A stretch of DNA of 64,000 nucleotides from Thaumatotibia leucotreta (taxonomy: Eukaryota > Arthropoda > Insecta > Lepidoptera > Tortricidae): contig JALPQI010001050.1 in the NCBI GenBank assembly GCA_025490895.1, forward strand, positions 62,001 to 126,000, given 5' to 3'. The notes under the pieces were generated by a model that was given only the letters and a program-made list of their open reading frames with translations, made no database searches and was not told the origin of the DNA. Positions 1-12,320 of the stretch are shown in pieces. Position 1 is the stretch's first letter. The number at the start of each line of letters is the position of its first letter. The position numbers and the translations under genes were made by a program.

Positions 1-1458
1 AAATCTAACGTATCCTTTACTTTCTAACTCATGGTACAAGGTTTGACAAAGAAGATTCGAGACCTATGAATGAGGTGTGTAAGTACCTCCAGTAACCACG
101 CTGATTAAATTATCCAAATATTATATTTTTAAAAGTATTGTAAAAGCCTTATTTACCAGGGGCGAGGGGTTTCTTTTGAGTTTTAGCACTACAAAATAGT
201 AGTCACAAAGAACCGTTTTGAGGCATTTATATTTGAAGGGTCCACGAAAGGAACACGTCTAGTTAATTCAAATTACAGAAGAATGCCTGGATTTTTTTAG
301 CACTGGACATGTTTTTCCGTGGACCCTTAATTTTGACTTTTTTTATTGAAATTCGAATCGCGTTCGTTGTTAAGAAATAATTATTAAAATTATCTTTCAT
401 AATGGTTTTCAGATAGTCAAGTGGGCGAAATCTAGTAGGGACTCAGAAACCTCAAGAGGCCCTAATCAAAGTGCCTTTTTTAGGTGGTCGGTGGGCGGTC
501 TCCGCAGCCCCTCAAGTGGTGGCGACCCACACGCTCAAAAACTCTCGTAGAAAATTGGCGAACGGTTCGTTTGAACTAGTTAGCAGAGAGAATAACATCA
601 ATGGATCGAAACATTCAAGTTTATATGGCTTCAAGTTGGGATGTGATTTGACGTAATCTTATTATATGACTGAATAGGAAATATAATACTCCTCATGATA
701 GAGTTTTATGTCGATATTGTATGATTACGTATTTCAGAGTTATCCTTTTCAACGTCAATAAAAATAATCTTAAGTGTTTGTATACCATCTTGGTGAGTAT
801 AAGGAATGACTTAAAACGGGATATTTACCATGTAAATTGCAATTATTGAGCACCCAATATTGTGCTACAATGGGTTCGTTTGTTAAGTATAGAACTGTTC
901 AATATTGGTTATATATATTGGTGATATACACGTCTAAGTACCTATATGATTTGCTCATAACACTGGATAGCTGTAGAACTTATACAGCGCAATAGCTCTA
1001 ACAAACCTTTTTATACAAGTCTAATAGTCTTCTTTTAAATTAAGATACTAAGAGCCCAGTGACTTTTTACTCTTCAAACAATATTACCGGAAAATTCAAA
1101 TGAACTACAGAAAAGGCAATAGCTACCTACCTAAAAGAAAACACGCACTGCAACACAAACGAGTTGGATAGAACGCCCTGGAACTGTAGTCAGTTATGTC
1201 TGTATTCATTTGTTTCATTCAGTCAGCCTCTAGTTTTAAAATTAAATTGTACCGTTATTTTATTTGGCAACTGGGACGCCCCGCGAGGCAGGTTGGCCCA
1301 GTCAGAGGCAAAAAGCTCGAGCGTTTTTGATACAAACGTGCAATTGCATAAAAATAATAATTTAGTTACTCCGTGTCTTCAATGCGTTTTCAAAAACATA
1401 AGAATATATTAGTAATTGTTGTACATTAAGTAAACGATGAAATGAGAAGTTACTAATA
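1..1458. other. Unassigned AT-rich non-coding DNA
   Basis: No coding region, RNA gene or clear repeat could be supported. The short open frames at 471-656 and 1164-1412 have no recognisable domain. Confidence 0.5.
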
Positions 1459-1623
1459 TACAGGTTGTTCCACGAGCCACTGAAAATATGTATGTATATC
1501 TGTATGAAAAAGACATTTTTTTTTTAGATTTCGTGATTGGCCCCATAAATATTAAAAGTTGTTCAGTATATCCTACTAAATCACCCCGTTTAAGGTTTTC
1601 AGTGGCTCGTTGAACACCCTGTA
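1459..1623. mobile_element. MITE with TACAGGGTG-type inverted ends
   Basis: The ends are imperfect inverted repeats of about 28 bp: the left end starts TACAGGTTGTTCCACGAG and the right end, reverse-complemented, starts TACAGGGTGTTCAACGAG. Both continue into GCCACTGAAAA. The 165-bp interior is AT-rich and non-coding. The terminal TACAGGGTG motif resembles that of the element at 8535-8966, but the rest differs. This is a non-autonomous DNA transposon whose superfamily I cannot name. Confidence 0.75.
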
Positions 1624-1963
1624 TAGGAGCTTTCTAGTCTAAAATGTATTTCTCTAGGTTAGTTGTATATAATATAAGCTTTGTGTCAATGCATGATTTT
1701 TATTACAATAAAAAGCATAACGAAGTTTATATATTCCTGTAATACAATTTTAGGACATTTGTGTTTTAGGTAATTTAATTTTGTTGTTGTTAAATTCATA
1801 TAATCACACCTGTTTTATGTTTTAATTTAATTTTGTTGTTGTTAAATCCATATGAACCCACCTCTTTTTGTCCATCCTTTTTTTAATAGGATACATACCA
1901 TATTTTTATCTAACTGATGCACCTACCTCATCTACCGAAATACATGTTCACATCACATAATAA

Positions 1964-2245
1964 CATCAGCTTATGTTAGTTCCCTGCTGAACGTAGGCCT
2001 CTCCTATTAACTATGACATAGTTAATAGGAGGATATATATATAGACGCATTAGGAGGTAAATTCCCATAATCGCACGTTGGGCAAGCGTATTGGCGATTG
2101 CAGATATATCCACTATGATGACGCTGCTGCCCATCATCAATATTTTATCAAAGAATGGTCAGCGACACTTGAATCCCTTAGTCGACTCTTACGACAACCC
2201 CAGGAGTTGGGGTGGTGACAAAATGTATCACACAGCCAAATAAAA
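1964..2245 (-). repeat. Dispersed repeat with RTE-like tail, copy 1
   Basis: This is one of five copies of one family (others at 23386, 52592, 54375 and 59448). Read on the minus strand it contains conserved blocks including GATGGGCAGCAGCGTCATCA and GAGGCCTACGTTCAGCAG, and ends towards a GATGATG-type tail. The tail resembles the 3' end of RTE LINEs (compare 33937-33980), so it is probably a SINE-like or truncated element mobilised by an RTE. This copy is divergent and holds a small internal duplication at TAGTTAATAGGAG (about 2008-2032). Confidence 0.7.
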
Positions 2246-3784
2246 GATGTTCATCAGCGCTTTATTTCGAGCAAGTGATCAGACTGCCATATTTAAACAT
2301 CTCAATACCAGAAGAAAGCATCAGTCATAGCATAGAACTGTCAAGTTTATCTCTTCTAATAAATTAAAATTAATCAATCAAAGTACCTACGCAAGCTTTA
2401 CAAAGCTCGGTTATTTGTTATTATTAATCTAAATGAAAAGGAAATCGTTTAGGTACTGCTTGTCTCCTGTTCGTTTAAGGAACAAAATCTACAAAGACAA
2501 AACAAAGAAGCATATTTTTCAGGTCAACCTTTCAGGCACCTTTTATCTGTAGACCATCAATGATAAGTAGGTACCTTACCTACTACATGTTTATTGTTAA
2601 GTCTTTTTATCATCTTGATCTTGAAAAAATTAAATGTGTGTAAAGTTCGAGAAATATTATATTATTTGACCGACTAACTGTTATCTTACTTACGACCTTT
2701 TGTTTTGCGTTAATACTTACTAGACAATCAGCAGTCGAACACTTTTCTATTGTTAATGACACAAAACAAAAACTTAGATAGCGGGCCTCCTGTCTTTTGA
2801 ATTTCGCGTTTTTATTTTCAATTACAAAGTTCACTGATCTGATTGTACCCTTAAATTAAAGAATATTAAGTGCAACATTAGATAAATATTGCATGTTTTT
2901 TGTTGCATAATTAGGTGAAGCGATATTAAGCCGAAAACGTTAGCAAAACACAAAATTTTATCTAGTTTACAAAAAAGAGTACTTTTTGTAGTCTCGAATC
3001 TCTGAAACTATAAGACCTACGGTAATGCGTGCTAGCTCAACTTGTTGTAAATTTACTAATATTTAAACGTTTAATAACATATGATATCAAAAAACGTAAC
3101 GTTTTATTTAATAAAAATCAGAACCTAAAAAATGACCGTAAATATCGCAGTTTTTCACGTACTACGTAGATTGAACAACTTTTGTTTTGCTTGCAAAATG
3201 TGGTTTTATTCTGTCCTATAGATGGTGTCTAAACAACAAACCAAAAATGCAGCGATGCATGATTTGCGAGTTTAAGGTAAAATGATGAATACGGTTTGAC
3301 TGTACTATTTCGGTTCGAACCAACCAGGTCAACAGTATGTGTAAGTAAGTAAGGTCTTCACTTAAGTAAGTGCACCAACCACAAGAACGGTGAGTACAAA
3401 ATGAGAATTCGTAAAACGTCGTATTCTAAATCCGCCAAACCTACCTTTAGACAATTGTGCACGTTAGAACGTGTCTTAATCTCAATGCAGACGCCACGTG
3501 CTAGAGTTGGCAAACTGCGAATAATACGTGCCGCAGAAACGTGCCCGCAGTAGGTACTACCAGAGTTCCGACGGCAGAGATAACGGGGTTAAAACCCCCA
3601 TAGCCCACGGATTGACAAATTGTCAGAGGTTTTGTGAATAGTATGAATACGTATTCGCTTATAGTCCGGATTCTGATATAATATTTATTTACTTTATTTC
3701 TGTGAACCCGTGAAGCTATTAGGTTTGTGACAATTGCTATGAAGGCCGCAAAAATATAATGTGATACGGATTTGTGTTAGTAAA
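2246..3784. other. Unassigned AT-rich non-coding DNA
   Basis: I see no gene or repeat here that I can name. The small minus-strand frame at 2610-2834 has no recognisable domain. Confidence 0.45.
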
Positions 3785-4065
3785 TCGCAAAATTTAAAAA
3801 ACCGATTTCTCCAAGATTCTCAGTTTGTTTTGAAGTAGTTAAAAAAAGGATATCTAAATCGGTTCGCGGTATATCGAGGTATTCGTCCATTTGTCCTGCA
3901 CATGTTTAATGCAATTTTAGACTTAGGTAAGTCTATGGTTTTCTCAAGGATACCATTGTCAGAACTGGAACAAATTAAAATTGAACCAATCGGTAAGCAT
4001 CTGCTTTCAAATATAAAAAAAATCATAAATATCGGTTCACCCAATCGGAAGTTCTGATGTAACAA
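3785..4065 (-). repeat. Relic of a dispersed repeat shared with 36.1 and 37.3 kb
   Basis: On the minus strand this reads through TTACATCAGAACTTCCGATT, GGGTGAACCGA, a T-run, TTTGAAAGCAGATGCTTACC, then GATTGGTTCAATTTTAATTTG. The same order of blocks occurs on the plus strand at about 36100-36200 and 37310-37420, and in part at 42415-42440. It is a divergent copy of a repeat family I cannot name. The 81-codon frame inside it is likely incidental. Confidence 0.6.
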
Positions 4066-4260
4066 TCATTAAAAAATAACCATACAGTAGAATTGAGAAC
4101 CTCCTTTTTAACAAATTTAGTTAGAAATAAGAGTGTATCAGATATTTTTACGGCCTTTATAGCGCAAGATACTATTGCCAGTGACTAAATATACCCTCTT
4201 AGAATCAAGTTTATTTATTTTAAAAATAAAACGAGGCAAAATAAACGAGTATGATAACCA

Positions 4261-4346
4261 ATGCTCGTCGGGGTGAGCTGTTTTCATACTAAATGACATG
4301 TATCACGTGACATTTAGTATGAAAACAGCTCACCCCGACCGAGCAT
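4261..4346. mobile_element. Short palindromic MITE
   Basis: Two arms of 35 and 36 bp (4261-4295 and 4311-4346) are reverse complements with one inserted base, around a 15-bp loop containing CACGTG. Weaker pairing (TAACCAATGC against GCATTGATAA) extends just outside. It has no coding capacity and could form a near-perfect hairpin. Confidence 0.75.
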
Positions 4347-4355
4347 TGATAATAA

Positions 4356-5149
4356 CTTAATAACAAATGAAAAGTTTTGGATCCTGTCTTCATAAAAATG
4401 GGGACATTTGGACAGATTAAAGAGTTCACGATTTCCATTGATATTTTAGCTGCGCTTGTATTATGAACTACCCACACTTGGTCTTGATAAATAATAATTA
4501 TATAGCTGACACAATACAATGAGGGTTTTCTCGAAAAGGTGTGCCACTAGTTGGGGCCACTTAGCCGTAAGGTCCCGCTAAGAAACACAATTATCTAGCC
4601 CTAAAGAAAAACTAACTAGAAGGTACATATTTACAAAACTACCCACCAAAGAAAAATTACTAAACCTAGAAGGTATTTAATTTTTTTATATAATTTTATT
4701 AACTCAAAGCATTTAAACACGAAACTATAGGCGCTCTAAGAATTTAGAGAAGTTTCTGGACCTGACGCCTCAGTGCTGCCGCCCTGGTGAATGTCACTTC
4801 AGAAAACCCTCATTTCTCGCTAGTTTGCCTACCATCAGAAATATAGTGAATCTGCGTGTACGCCATTAAATCTCAATTTAGATTTATAAATGCAGGTATG
4901 TACTATTTATTCTATTCTATGATAAAAACCACCGAGGGTACCCCGCGAAGTTTCAGGTGGGAATGAGCCGTGACGGATTAGGTGTCCGCCGTACACTTGA
5001 GACTACGAAACTTGCACATCGTGACCTGCTTCTGAATATACCTAGTTACTATAGCTACCTCAAACTCTAGCTGAGAAACTTTTTGGAGAGTAAGAAGTAG
5101 TTTCAAATGATATTTTTATAATTTAAATATAATTTAAATATTGGGTGTA
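4356..5149. other. Unassigned non-coding DNA
   Basis: I see nothing I can support. The minus-strand frame at 4289-4519 overlaps the palindromic MITE and is incidental. Confidence 0.4.
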
Positions 5150-5230
5150 ATATACCAAAGAAAAAATACCAAAGCTTACCAACGCTGGAAGTGGGATTTG
5201 AACCCAGGTCCTGAGCTTTCGCAGCAGACG
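5150..5230 (-). repeat. tRNA-derived SINE fragment, family B
   Basis: On the minus strand this has a B-box-like GGGTTCAAATCCC, then ACCAA and TTGGTAAGCTTTGGTATTTT and a TTTCTTTGGTATAT 3' end. The same 3' unit is found at 9190-9250 and 14573-14660 (minus) and 14779-14905 (plus). It is truncated: no clear A box is present, so it is not a functional tRNA gene. Confidence 0.7.
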
Positions 5231-6082
5231 GGAAAATAATTGAAAAAAAAAACCCTTTTTAAAACGGAGTCTAAATGTAGAAGACCGTTTATGGTTTCTA
5301 ATTGCTACGTATTTGCTATAAATTGTTTTTCAAAACTGTTTCAATAAACAAACATCTTCTTTCTAATGTTAAGAAAATTAACTCACTTCTAGCGGAATAT
5401 TAGCGCAAAAATCACTTGCAGAAGGTTGCGTTTTATGAGTGACACGTAATTAATATTTACTACTAGTTTCCGATTGCTTCGTTCGAGTAGAATTCATTAA
5501 AAACTTTTAAGCAAAATATATGGAAAGATTTTTGTTGGCGCAATCCACGATTTGGAGTTATGGCTATTGTTAAAAATGTAGGTCTGCCAAATTCAAAAGT
5601 AAAGACTATTTTCATCAAAATCGTGGTACAAGAAGTACAATTATTTATTTGTCTCCAGTGTCTCCGTATCGTGGACTTCCTTAAAATCGTTTTCTGAATC
5701 TTAGAGTTTCTCTATTTATGTAGGTGGGTGAAAAAGGCGATTTACCGTACGCTCGTTATTTAACATAGTTCAAATATCCAAACTAGTCATAATTGACTGA
5801 GATCTTACCTATTATTTTGAGATTGAAATTGGTCATACAGAAAACAATCTTTACACTCCAAAATAATTACAATAATAAAATAAGCAGTATATTCGTAGTA
5901 ATTAATGTTGGGTGCTTTAGTCTACGAGTAAAATCTTGGAACATAAACAGAATTCAGTGTTAAACCGATTAAATTACTAGAAATTCTAATAAGCTACTGC
6001 CTGCGAGAATTCGGCGCGGCGTAACAAGATCGATCTTGAAGTGAACAGAAGTAAATCGTGTTTAAAATTAAATCAATGGTAA

Positions 6083-6229
6083 AGGTGCATTGAGACTAAA
6101 CGAGCATTCGCTCATTCTATCCCCCACTCTACGAAATCAAAATTTCGAAGAATCACGTTTTGTGTAACGAACGAATTTCGTAGAGTGAGGGATAGAATGA
6201 GCGAATGCTCGTTTGGTCTAAATGCACCT
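6083..6229. mobile_element. Palindromic MITE with about 55-bp arms
   Basis: The left arm 6083-6137 and right arm 6174-6229 are reverse complements with only a few mismatches. Both begin AGGTGCATT and include CGAGCATTCGCTCATTCTAT. A spacer of about 36 bp separates them. It is non-coding, and the high arm identity suggests a comparatively recent insertion. Confidence 0.8.
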
Positions 6230-7895
6230 AAAGATGATGACTAGACCCCGTTATTCTGTCGCATTGATATTTATTTTTTGAATGGATAGTCTATATACCT
6301 AGATATAACGATATTAATGTTATCCAACAATGTCATTGATATCACGGCTTATCTCTGGTATTACTTCTCAATATACCGCACGCATTAAAATTATTTGATT
6401 AAAGAAAACATAAACAATTAAAATTTATCAATTACACAATTTTTTTAATATTATAATAATTTATGATTTTTATCAATATTTAATTTTATTGACAGAAAGT
6501 CGCAATGCAATTCCTTGCAGCTATTTGTAACATTGTCTGTATAAAACTTAGCAAAAATCAATCACATCATTGCATGGCATGGACGTCGATATGAAGACAG
6601 TCTATAAAAAAACCATTTAACCTCACCAAAACAGTAATGTCAGTGCGACAATATACGTGGTCTACTGATGACAGCTAATTGTATAATGTCGTTGTCCTAA
6701 ATTCCTTCATTAAATTTTAGCCGCAGCGAGCAATGTGATCATTTTTATTGTGATTTATGTAAGATGTCCCAAGATATTTATTTATTATTTATTAAATACA
6801 TAGGTAACCCCACCACCTGCTTTGCACAATTGTAGGTATTTAATAACAGAAAGAATAATTGCGACTATAAAATTTACCAATTTCCAACAGCATCATGTAA
6901 AGGAGAACAAAGAAATAGGTAAGTGAATCATTGCCGTAAGAAAAAAAAAAGTCACCGAATCTTAAAATAATACTTTGAACAGGCTAACTTAATATTAAAT
7001 TAAAGACTTATGGCAAAATGTCCTGCAAAACTCCATCGCCGTAACAGAGGTCGCTTCATCAGATTTTTGAACCTCGAGTACATGCCCGGCTAAGCACCAA
7101 ATTTTTGTTTTACTTTTACGTCCCCGATTCAAAAATGATTTCGTCAATGACACGAAGTTTTTCAGTGACATGAAGGCTCATAATCTAACTCAAAAGAATA
7201 ATGTTTATGTTGTTGACAATACGAATAATATCGTCCAGAATCTTGGGTAGTCTATCTCGTGGCGACATACTGTCTCAGCAATCATATGCCTAAAGAGTCA
7301 AATTTTTTTCGATAACTTATCAAATTGACGACTTGCACTATCCAGGGTTAGCCAATTATGATAGTTACTAATAATTTAGTGATCAGTTAATAGAGCCCAT
7401 TATACGGTCGCTTATAGTAGATTACATGCCGTAGGCGTTTAAGTGGGAAACGTCCCGGACGACGTGTAATTGTAGGCAGAGGCGAAGCCGAGGCCGACAA
7501 ACATGTGATCCGAGGCTTTCCCATTTAACGGCCGAGGTGTGTATACTATTTTTCTGCTCAATGGAGCCGGCAGGCGGCAACTCAGTTTAGTGCAGCGGCC
7601 GACAAAGTGCTGTTTGTCAGCCGGAGGGCAGAAAAGGTTTATTGTCGTATAGCTTTTTCCGTTAAACGTCCTACTTTTAACGCTAACTATAAGAATGTTT
7701 TTTTTCCATCTTTGTAACTAATTATCAGCCGAAGCGTCCTTATGGGTATATTGCAAAAAATGTACATAGGTACATAGTTAACTGCATCAATAAAAACAAA
7801 ATTTAAAGTCCTGTTTTTTGTGTTACCAAAGTATATTCCAGGAGCAGACAATACGCGCTTATTTTTTTTTTAATTTCGACTGATGTTTTTTTGTT
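6230..7895. other. Mostly unassigned DNA with small repeat scraps
   Basis: At about 6751-6790 is a scrap of the family A SINE 3' region (TTATGTAAGATGTCCCAAGA), which recurs at 38943. At about 7247-7290 TAGTCTATCTCGTGGCGAC resembles one arm of the MITE at 9425-9557. No gene is supported. Confidence 0.5.
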
Positions 7896-8099
7896 GTACA
7901 GTCGACAAAAAAGTCTCCTTTACAGCTCACAAGTGCAAACACGCTGCAAACACGTGCAAACACGTGCAAGCACGCTCATGCTGTCGCGTCACGCGACAGC
8001 ATGAGCGTTCGTTGCAACCGAGTTTCTATGTGTATCGCGCATCCGTGGTAAGATGTTTGCACTTGTGAGCTGTAAAGGAGACTTTTTTGTCAACTGTAC
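7896..8099. mobile_element. MITE with 45-bp terminal inverted repeats and inner palindrome
   Basis: The termini 7896-7940 and 8055-8099 are reverse complements with a single visible difference (GTACAGTCGACAAAA against GTACAGTTGACAAAA). The interior holds a second perfect palindrome around 7972-8004 (GCTCATGCTGTCGCG / CGCGACAGCATGAGC) and a short run of GCAAACACGT-like repeats at about 7935-7972. The open frame at 7883-8068 merely runs through it. Confidence 0.85.
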
Positions 8100-8154
8100 G
8101 TATGTTACCCGATCTCTCCGAGAACTGTGAACTGATTTCAATTTATTTTGTGAT

Positions 8155-8350
8155 CGAACCCCGTAATGGTCCCTTTGGCACCAAGTTGGGGTCTGATGAT
8201 GGGATCGTAGAGAAATCGAGGGATCTCTTCAAATGTTATAGGTACATGTATGGCGCTTTTGGTAGTAGGATTTGAGGAAACCAATGATGGAAACAAATCG
8301 GGGAACTTGGAGTAATCGGTTGAAGTCGGTTATTACATTTTTAATTTGAA
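8155..8350 (+). repeat. Dispersed repeat relic sharing ACCAAGTTGGGKTCTGATGAT
   Basis: The block ACCAAGTTGGGGTCTGATGA, followed by an AATCGGTTGAAG..CGGTT segment and a T-rich end with AATTTG, is shared with 13868-13950. It appears related to the repeat at 3785-4065. No coding function is supported for the 62-codon frame at 8087-8275. Confidence 0.5.
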
Positions 8351-8534
8351 AGGAAAAAAAAAATGTCCAGTGCATACAAAAATCAGGGCAAATTTACACC
8401 TTATTCTGTTAAAAGTAAGGTGGTTTCTCCTTCTGTAATTTGAATTGACTAGACATGTTCTTTCTGTGGATCCTTCATTTGGTGATTATATTTTTCTACT
8501 GCCAAAGGTTGTTGGACAGAGTATATCTGCCGTA

Positions 8535-8966
8535 TACAGTGTGCTCGCGAGCATTCCGACAAAATTATGAGGCCTAATGTCAATTCCACCAAAAAAAAAT
8601 TTTTTTTTTCTTTTTTTTTTAGTCTTTTTGAACACTTTTTAACATTTCCAGTATTTTTTATCATAACAACAATTTGTTTAAATTATTTATTTCAATTGTT
8701 TTTTTTAGGTACAGGTTATTTCGTCAAGTCTATTAATATTTTTTGATTGTCAGGCAAAAGGTGTGGTAATATTAGAATACCTTGTGGTAGTATTGTAATC
8801 AAAAAGAAGTTAAATGACGAGATGCGTCGAAAAACTTATTTCGAAAAAAGGTTGATTAACTCTGTAACCAAGCCGAATCCAGGAAATTTTATATAACATT
8901 AAATAATCTAAATATGGTCAGGAAGCCAGCATTAAAATCTTTTGGTTTCCTAGCGAGCACCCTGTA
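8535..8966. mobile_element. TACA(C/G)GGTGCTCG TIR element, 432 bp
   Basis: The ends are inverted: the left reads TACAGTGTGCTCGCGAGCAT and the right, reverse-complemented, TACAGGGTGCTCGCTAGGA. Read on the minus strand the body aligns with the copies at 36487-36922 and 37711-38180; shared blocks include TTCCTGGATTCGGCTTGGTT, GAAATAAGTTTTTCGACG and ACAAATTGTTGTTATGATAA. It is non-autonomous and non-coding; the minus-strand frame at 8449-8664 is incidental. Flanking TA is compatible with a TA target duplication, which I infer rather than demonstrate. Confidence 0.8.
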
Positions 8967-9189
8967 TACAGTTTGTACGACTAACTATGGTACCACAAGG
9001 AATGCAATGTGATTTATGTTTTGATTAGGCCCTTAACTATTTGCAATTTTATTGCAATCCACTCGTTAGCCTTTTTAGTGAATCGCCCTACTTTGCCGCT
9101 AATTACAAGATCGGAATTTGTTTGTATTACTGTATTAATTATCAATCTAATCGTCCTTATTGGTTAGCGAGAAAGTAGGAAATGTATAT

Positions 9190-9250
9190 AAACAAAGAAA
9201 AAAACGACCAAGATCACCAACGTCCGAGGTGGGATTCGAGCACGTTTTTT
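9190..9250 (-). repeat. SINE family B 3' fragment
   Basis: On the minus strand a CTCGAATCCCACCTCGGACG block precedes TTGGTGATCTTGGTCG and a TTTCTTTGTTTATA end, matching the arrangement at 5150-5230. It is heavily truncated. Confidence 0.6.
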
Positions 9251-9424
9251 CTTTGGTATATGACATCCAATATTTATAATTTTTATAGTATGCAGTGTGA
9301 TTACTGGGGAAAAAATTAAAGCACAAATCAAAATATTTATTTCATAAATAATTTGATTTGTGTTTTCACAATAACTTCAAAGATAATCTTTTCACTTTTT
9401 AATTTATGAGTCAACAACCAGCAG

Positions 9425-9557
9425 GCTTAGCACATGATTGGTGCGACAGTATGTCGCCGCGAGATAGATGTCCCGTCCTTCACTAGCTATATTAATAAAA
9501 GAGGAACGGATAGACTATCTCGCGGCGAGATACTGTCGCGCCAATCATGTGCTAAGC
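9425..9557. mobile_element. Palindromic MITE starting GCTTAGCACATGATTGG
   Basis: Arms of about 45 bp are reverse complements with a few differences. Both include GCTTAGCACATGATTGG and CGCCGCGAGATAG. The centre is an AT-rich spacer. A degenerate half-copy may lie near 7247-7290. Confidence 0.8.
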
Positions 9558-9970
9558 AGGCTTGTTAGGTAGTTATTATTATTCAAAAAACGTTTTTAGT
9601 TACTAGGTACTACCCTTTCACAAATCCATTATTACCACACGCTTGAAGCAATAGAGTAAAATACGAACCATTTCATTTAAATTGTCTCATGGTAGTAAGT
9701 AATGAATGTAACGATACTAATGAACAGACCTATTAATAAATTAAATCCTCTTTACCAGTAACGCATTCAGAATTCCCCATTCATTTTAACTGTTTATGTA
9801 ATTTCAATGTTGTCTACACGTGTTATGCCTTTATATTATTCCTGGAATGAAATATAGGTTTACTCATTACTTATAAAGGGCTTACTTAGAACTTGGGTCA
9901 AAGAACAACACGTAATAACTATTTCAAGACCCGAATGAGTGATACCAAGTGAAACCTTATTCAACATTCA

Positions 9971-10124
9971 GGATGCTTAGCCAAGTTGCCATTCGCAAAC
10001 GCTTAGTAGCGTATCGTAGTTTTCCTTCTCTATTACTCTTTCATATTAGTGCGACAAAGACAGTTAGCTGCCTTTCGTTTACGATTGGCGATTAAGCGTT
10101 AGCGATTGGCAACTTGGCTAAGCA
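9971..10124. mobile_element. MITE family GGATGCTTAGCCAAG, copy 1
   Basis: The left end GGATGCTTAGCCAAGTTGCC is inverted relative to GGCAACTTGGCTAAGCA at the right. The interior carries GATACGCTAC/GTAGCGTATC and AAAGACAGTTAGC blocks. The same family occurs at 33220-33354, 35940-36096 and 37154-37310. It is non-coding. Confidence 0.8.
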
Positions 10125-10627
10125 AGCACCCAGTTCGTGCCGCGCTCGCGAGTCGTTTGGCGTGAATGTCGCGCGTAGAGACTGAATACATGTGAGTTTA
10201 ACCGTTTAATTATATTTATAGTTATTATGTCACACGAAAGTTTAAATTACTACGCCTGACATGTTTCGGAGAGCCTAGGTCAAATTCTACACGATACGAT
10301 TTTTCAACTTTAAATACGATTCGTAATAGCATTTGTAGGTGAATATCTCAGCGTTTCAACCGCCTAATTTTGGTGGCATCATTTTTGCCTAAGTTTCTAA
10401 ACGTCTCAATGTTTTACTTCGTCATCTGTAGAAGGTACCGTGCCTCCTTCTAATGACAAAGTAGCACATTGTAACGAATAGAAACTTCGCACATAGGAGT
10501 ATTTCAATCATAAAACCGTTTAAAAATATTTCATTGGTTTTTTGAGGATTTTAAGGAATAAAACAAAGAATTTGATTGTAATTATATATTTCAAACCGGC
10601 CAAGAGCATGTCGGGCCATGTTCAATG
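10125..10627. other. Unassigned DNA with a small shared motif
   Basis: A GTTTCAACCGCCTAATTTTG motif followed by GTGGCA at about 10353 recurs, inverted, at about 12110-12140 and in part near 33000. It hints at a further dispersed element whose ends I could not define. Confidence 0.4.
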
Positions 10628-11056
10628 TAGGGTTCCGTAGTTAGTCAAAAACGGATGGGCCGATTATGTTCGAAATAGGTTTATTTTAAAGTATTCTATG
10701 AGCCCACAATTCGTGATATTTTTTCATATTTTTGGACCCACGGATCAAAAGTTTGAGGGGGAGAGAGACCAATTTTTTTTATTCTGAAGCGGTTATCTCC
10801 GAAAATATGTATTTTATAAAACAACTTTCTTCTGGGTCCCTTATTGTTTTTGAAAGACCTATTCAACGATACCCCACACTATAGGATTTCAACAAAATAA
10901 AAAAATCATCCCCACTTTACGACAAATTATAAGAAATAATTGTATGTGATTAAAATGTATATCTGCCAAATTGCTAATTTCTAGTATTAACGGCCATTGC
11001 GCTATGCTACAGACATGGCGAACCTATAAGGGTTCCTAGTTTACTACGGAACCCTA
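10628..11056 (+). mobile_element. TAGGGTTCCGTAG-ended non-autonomous element, copy 1
   Basis: The element begins TAGGGTTCCGTAG and ends CTACGGAACCCTAA, giving short inverted ends. Internally it shares in order AAAAACGG, TTCGAAATAG, TTGGACCCA.GGAT, TGGGWCCCTTATT and CATGGCGAA with a second copy at 15691-16081. It has no coding capacity. This end motif is, as I recall, common in lepidopteran genomes. Confidence 0.75.
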
Positions 11057-12232
11057 AAAAAATAGTATTATGCGCAGTGCGGCCTCTTCTTGTGGGGGGA
11101 GGCCAGGAAATATATTTTTGTCTGAGTTGTCAAAGTTGTGCCTTAACATTTGTGCAGGGAATTGCATGGGGGTTTGATATGTTTGTGGGTATCGCCGGGA
11201 ATTGGAATCTCCCGCAGCACGGTTTTCGGCCTAGCAGGCGAGCGCGCGGCGGGGAACATTCCAGGCCCTGGGCCCTGTGCGAACCTCGGCCTTCGGCCTT
11301 CGCAGGTCGTTTTTATGTTACACTTTTCCATCGCGTAGCCTGGCATCGCTGGGTTCTCTCACGATAATGAGTAATCCGAATCAGTCTTTCGTCCAAAAAT
11401 GAAAAAAAAATGTTCCTGTTTTCTTTCCCTTACATGCTTGCATTATGCTGAATAATGTCAGTTTACCAAATTCTTGAAACATTTCCAAAGAATTTGTAAC
11501 AAAAACCAACAAAGTATGACATTCAAAAAATTTATGTTTATGACGCTGTAACTTTAACCTACTGAAAATCTAAATGGCGGACGTATGCGGACAGTTTTTC
11601 TTATACAATCGATGTACATAGACCTTAATATTATTTCGATCTAAAAAAACTAAGTTGCCAAGTCTTGACACGTAAACAAAAACACGATTGTCTTAAATTT
11701 TCACGGTAAAAATATCGAAATTTAACTACCCAAATTAACCAGGTTTTAAATACATTATTTATAACCGATATTCAAAAACTATTACAGAATAATAAAGTAC
11801 ATACCTTCTTCTTCCAGGTTCAAAAGCTTTTTTTTCAATCCGCGGCCATATAAAAATACCACGACAAAAAGTAAACTTTGCAAAGATGAAATCGCCGAGA
11901 ACAAAATCGTACACTTGTAGCAATAATTAGGTTCCGACCGATCTTGCTCAGGGATTCGTGAGGGGTGGGAGATTTTAAGCCTTTTATCAGATGGACCGGT
12001 TAGTCAGGAATGTAAAAAACACGATAGGCGGTGAATTTGACTGATTTAGCTATTTCGACTTTTAAGCGGTTTTTTAATGCATATACTCCTATGTGCTTCG
12101 GCAAAAATGCCACCAAAATTAGGTGGTTGAAACGCTCACCCTTGTTGTCTTGCACACGTATCGTGAAAAATGTTCATAGATTTATGCGAACGAGTAAAGA
12201 TCAATAATTATAACTAAAAAATTTGGAAGCAC
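11057..12232. other. GC-richer patch followed by unassigned DNA
   Basis: Between about 11077 and 11350 the base composition is clearly GC-richer, and overlapping short frames open on both strands. None has a recognisable domain, and the openness is explained by composition. The rest is AT-rich and unassigned. Confidence 0.45.
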
Positions 12233-12320
12233 AAGGTTTAAGGTTTTAAGTTGGTGATAAAACCAAGATAGTGTTGTGAAGGTGCGTGATTATGAAATAA
12301 TGCAATTATTTAGGTTTGTT
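12233..12320 (+). repeat. Fragment of the repeat duplicated at 35.7-38.2 kb
   Basis: The run AGGTTTAAGGTTTTAAGTTG, GTGATAAAACCAAGAT, then GTGCGTGATTATGAAATAAT matches 35781-35850 and 36984-37060. It is a third, short copy of that family. Confidence 0.7.

Noticed and set aside
11077..11367. Overlapping frames of up to 96 codons in a GC-richer patch
   Set aside because: Open on both strands with no domain or gene context; explained by base composition.
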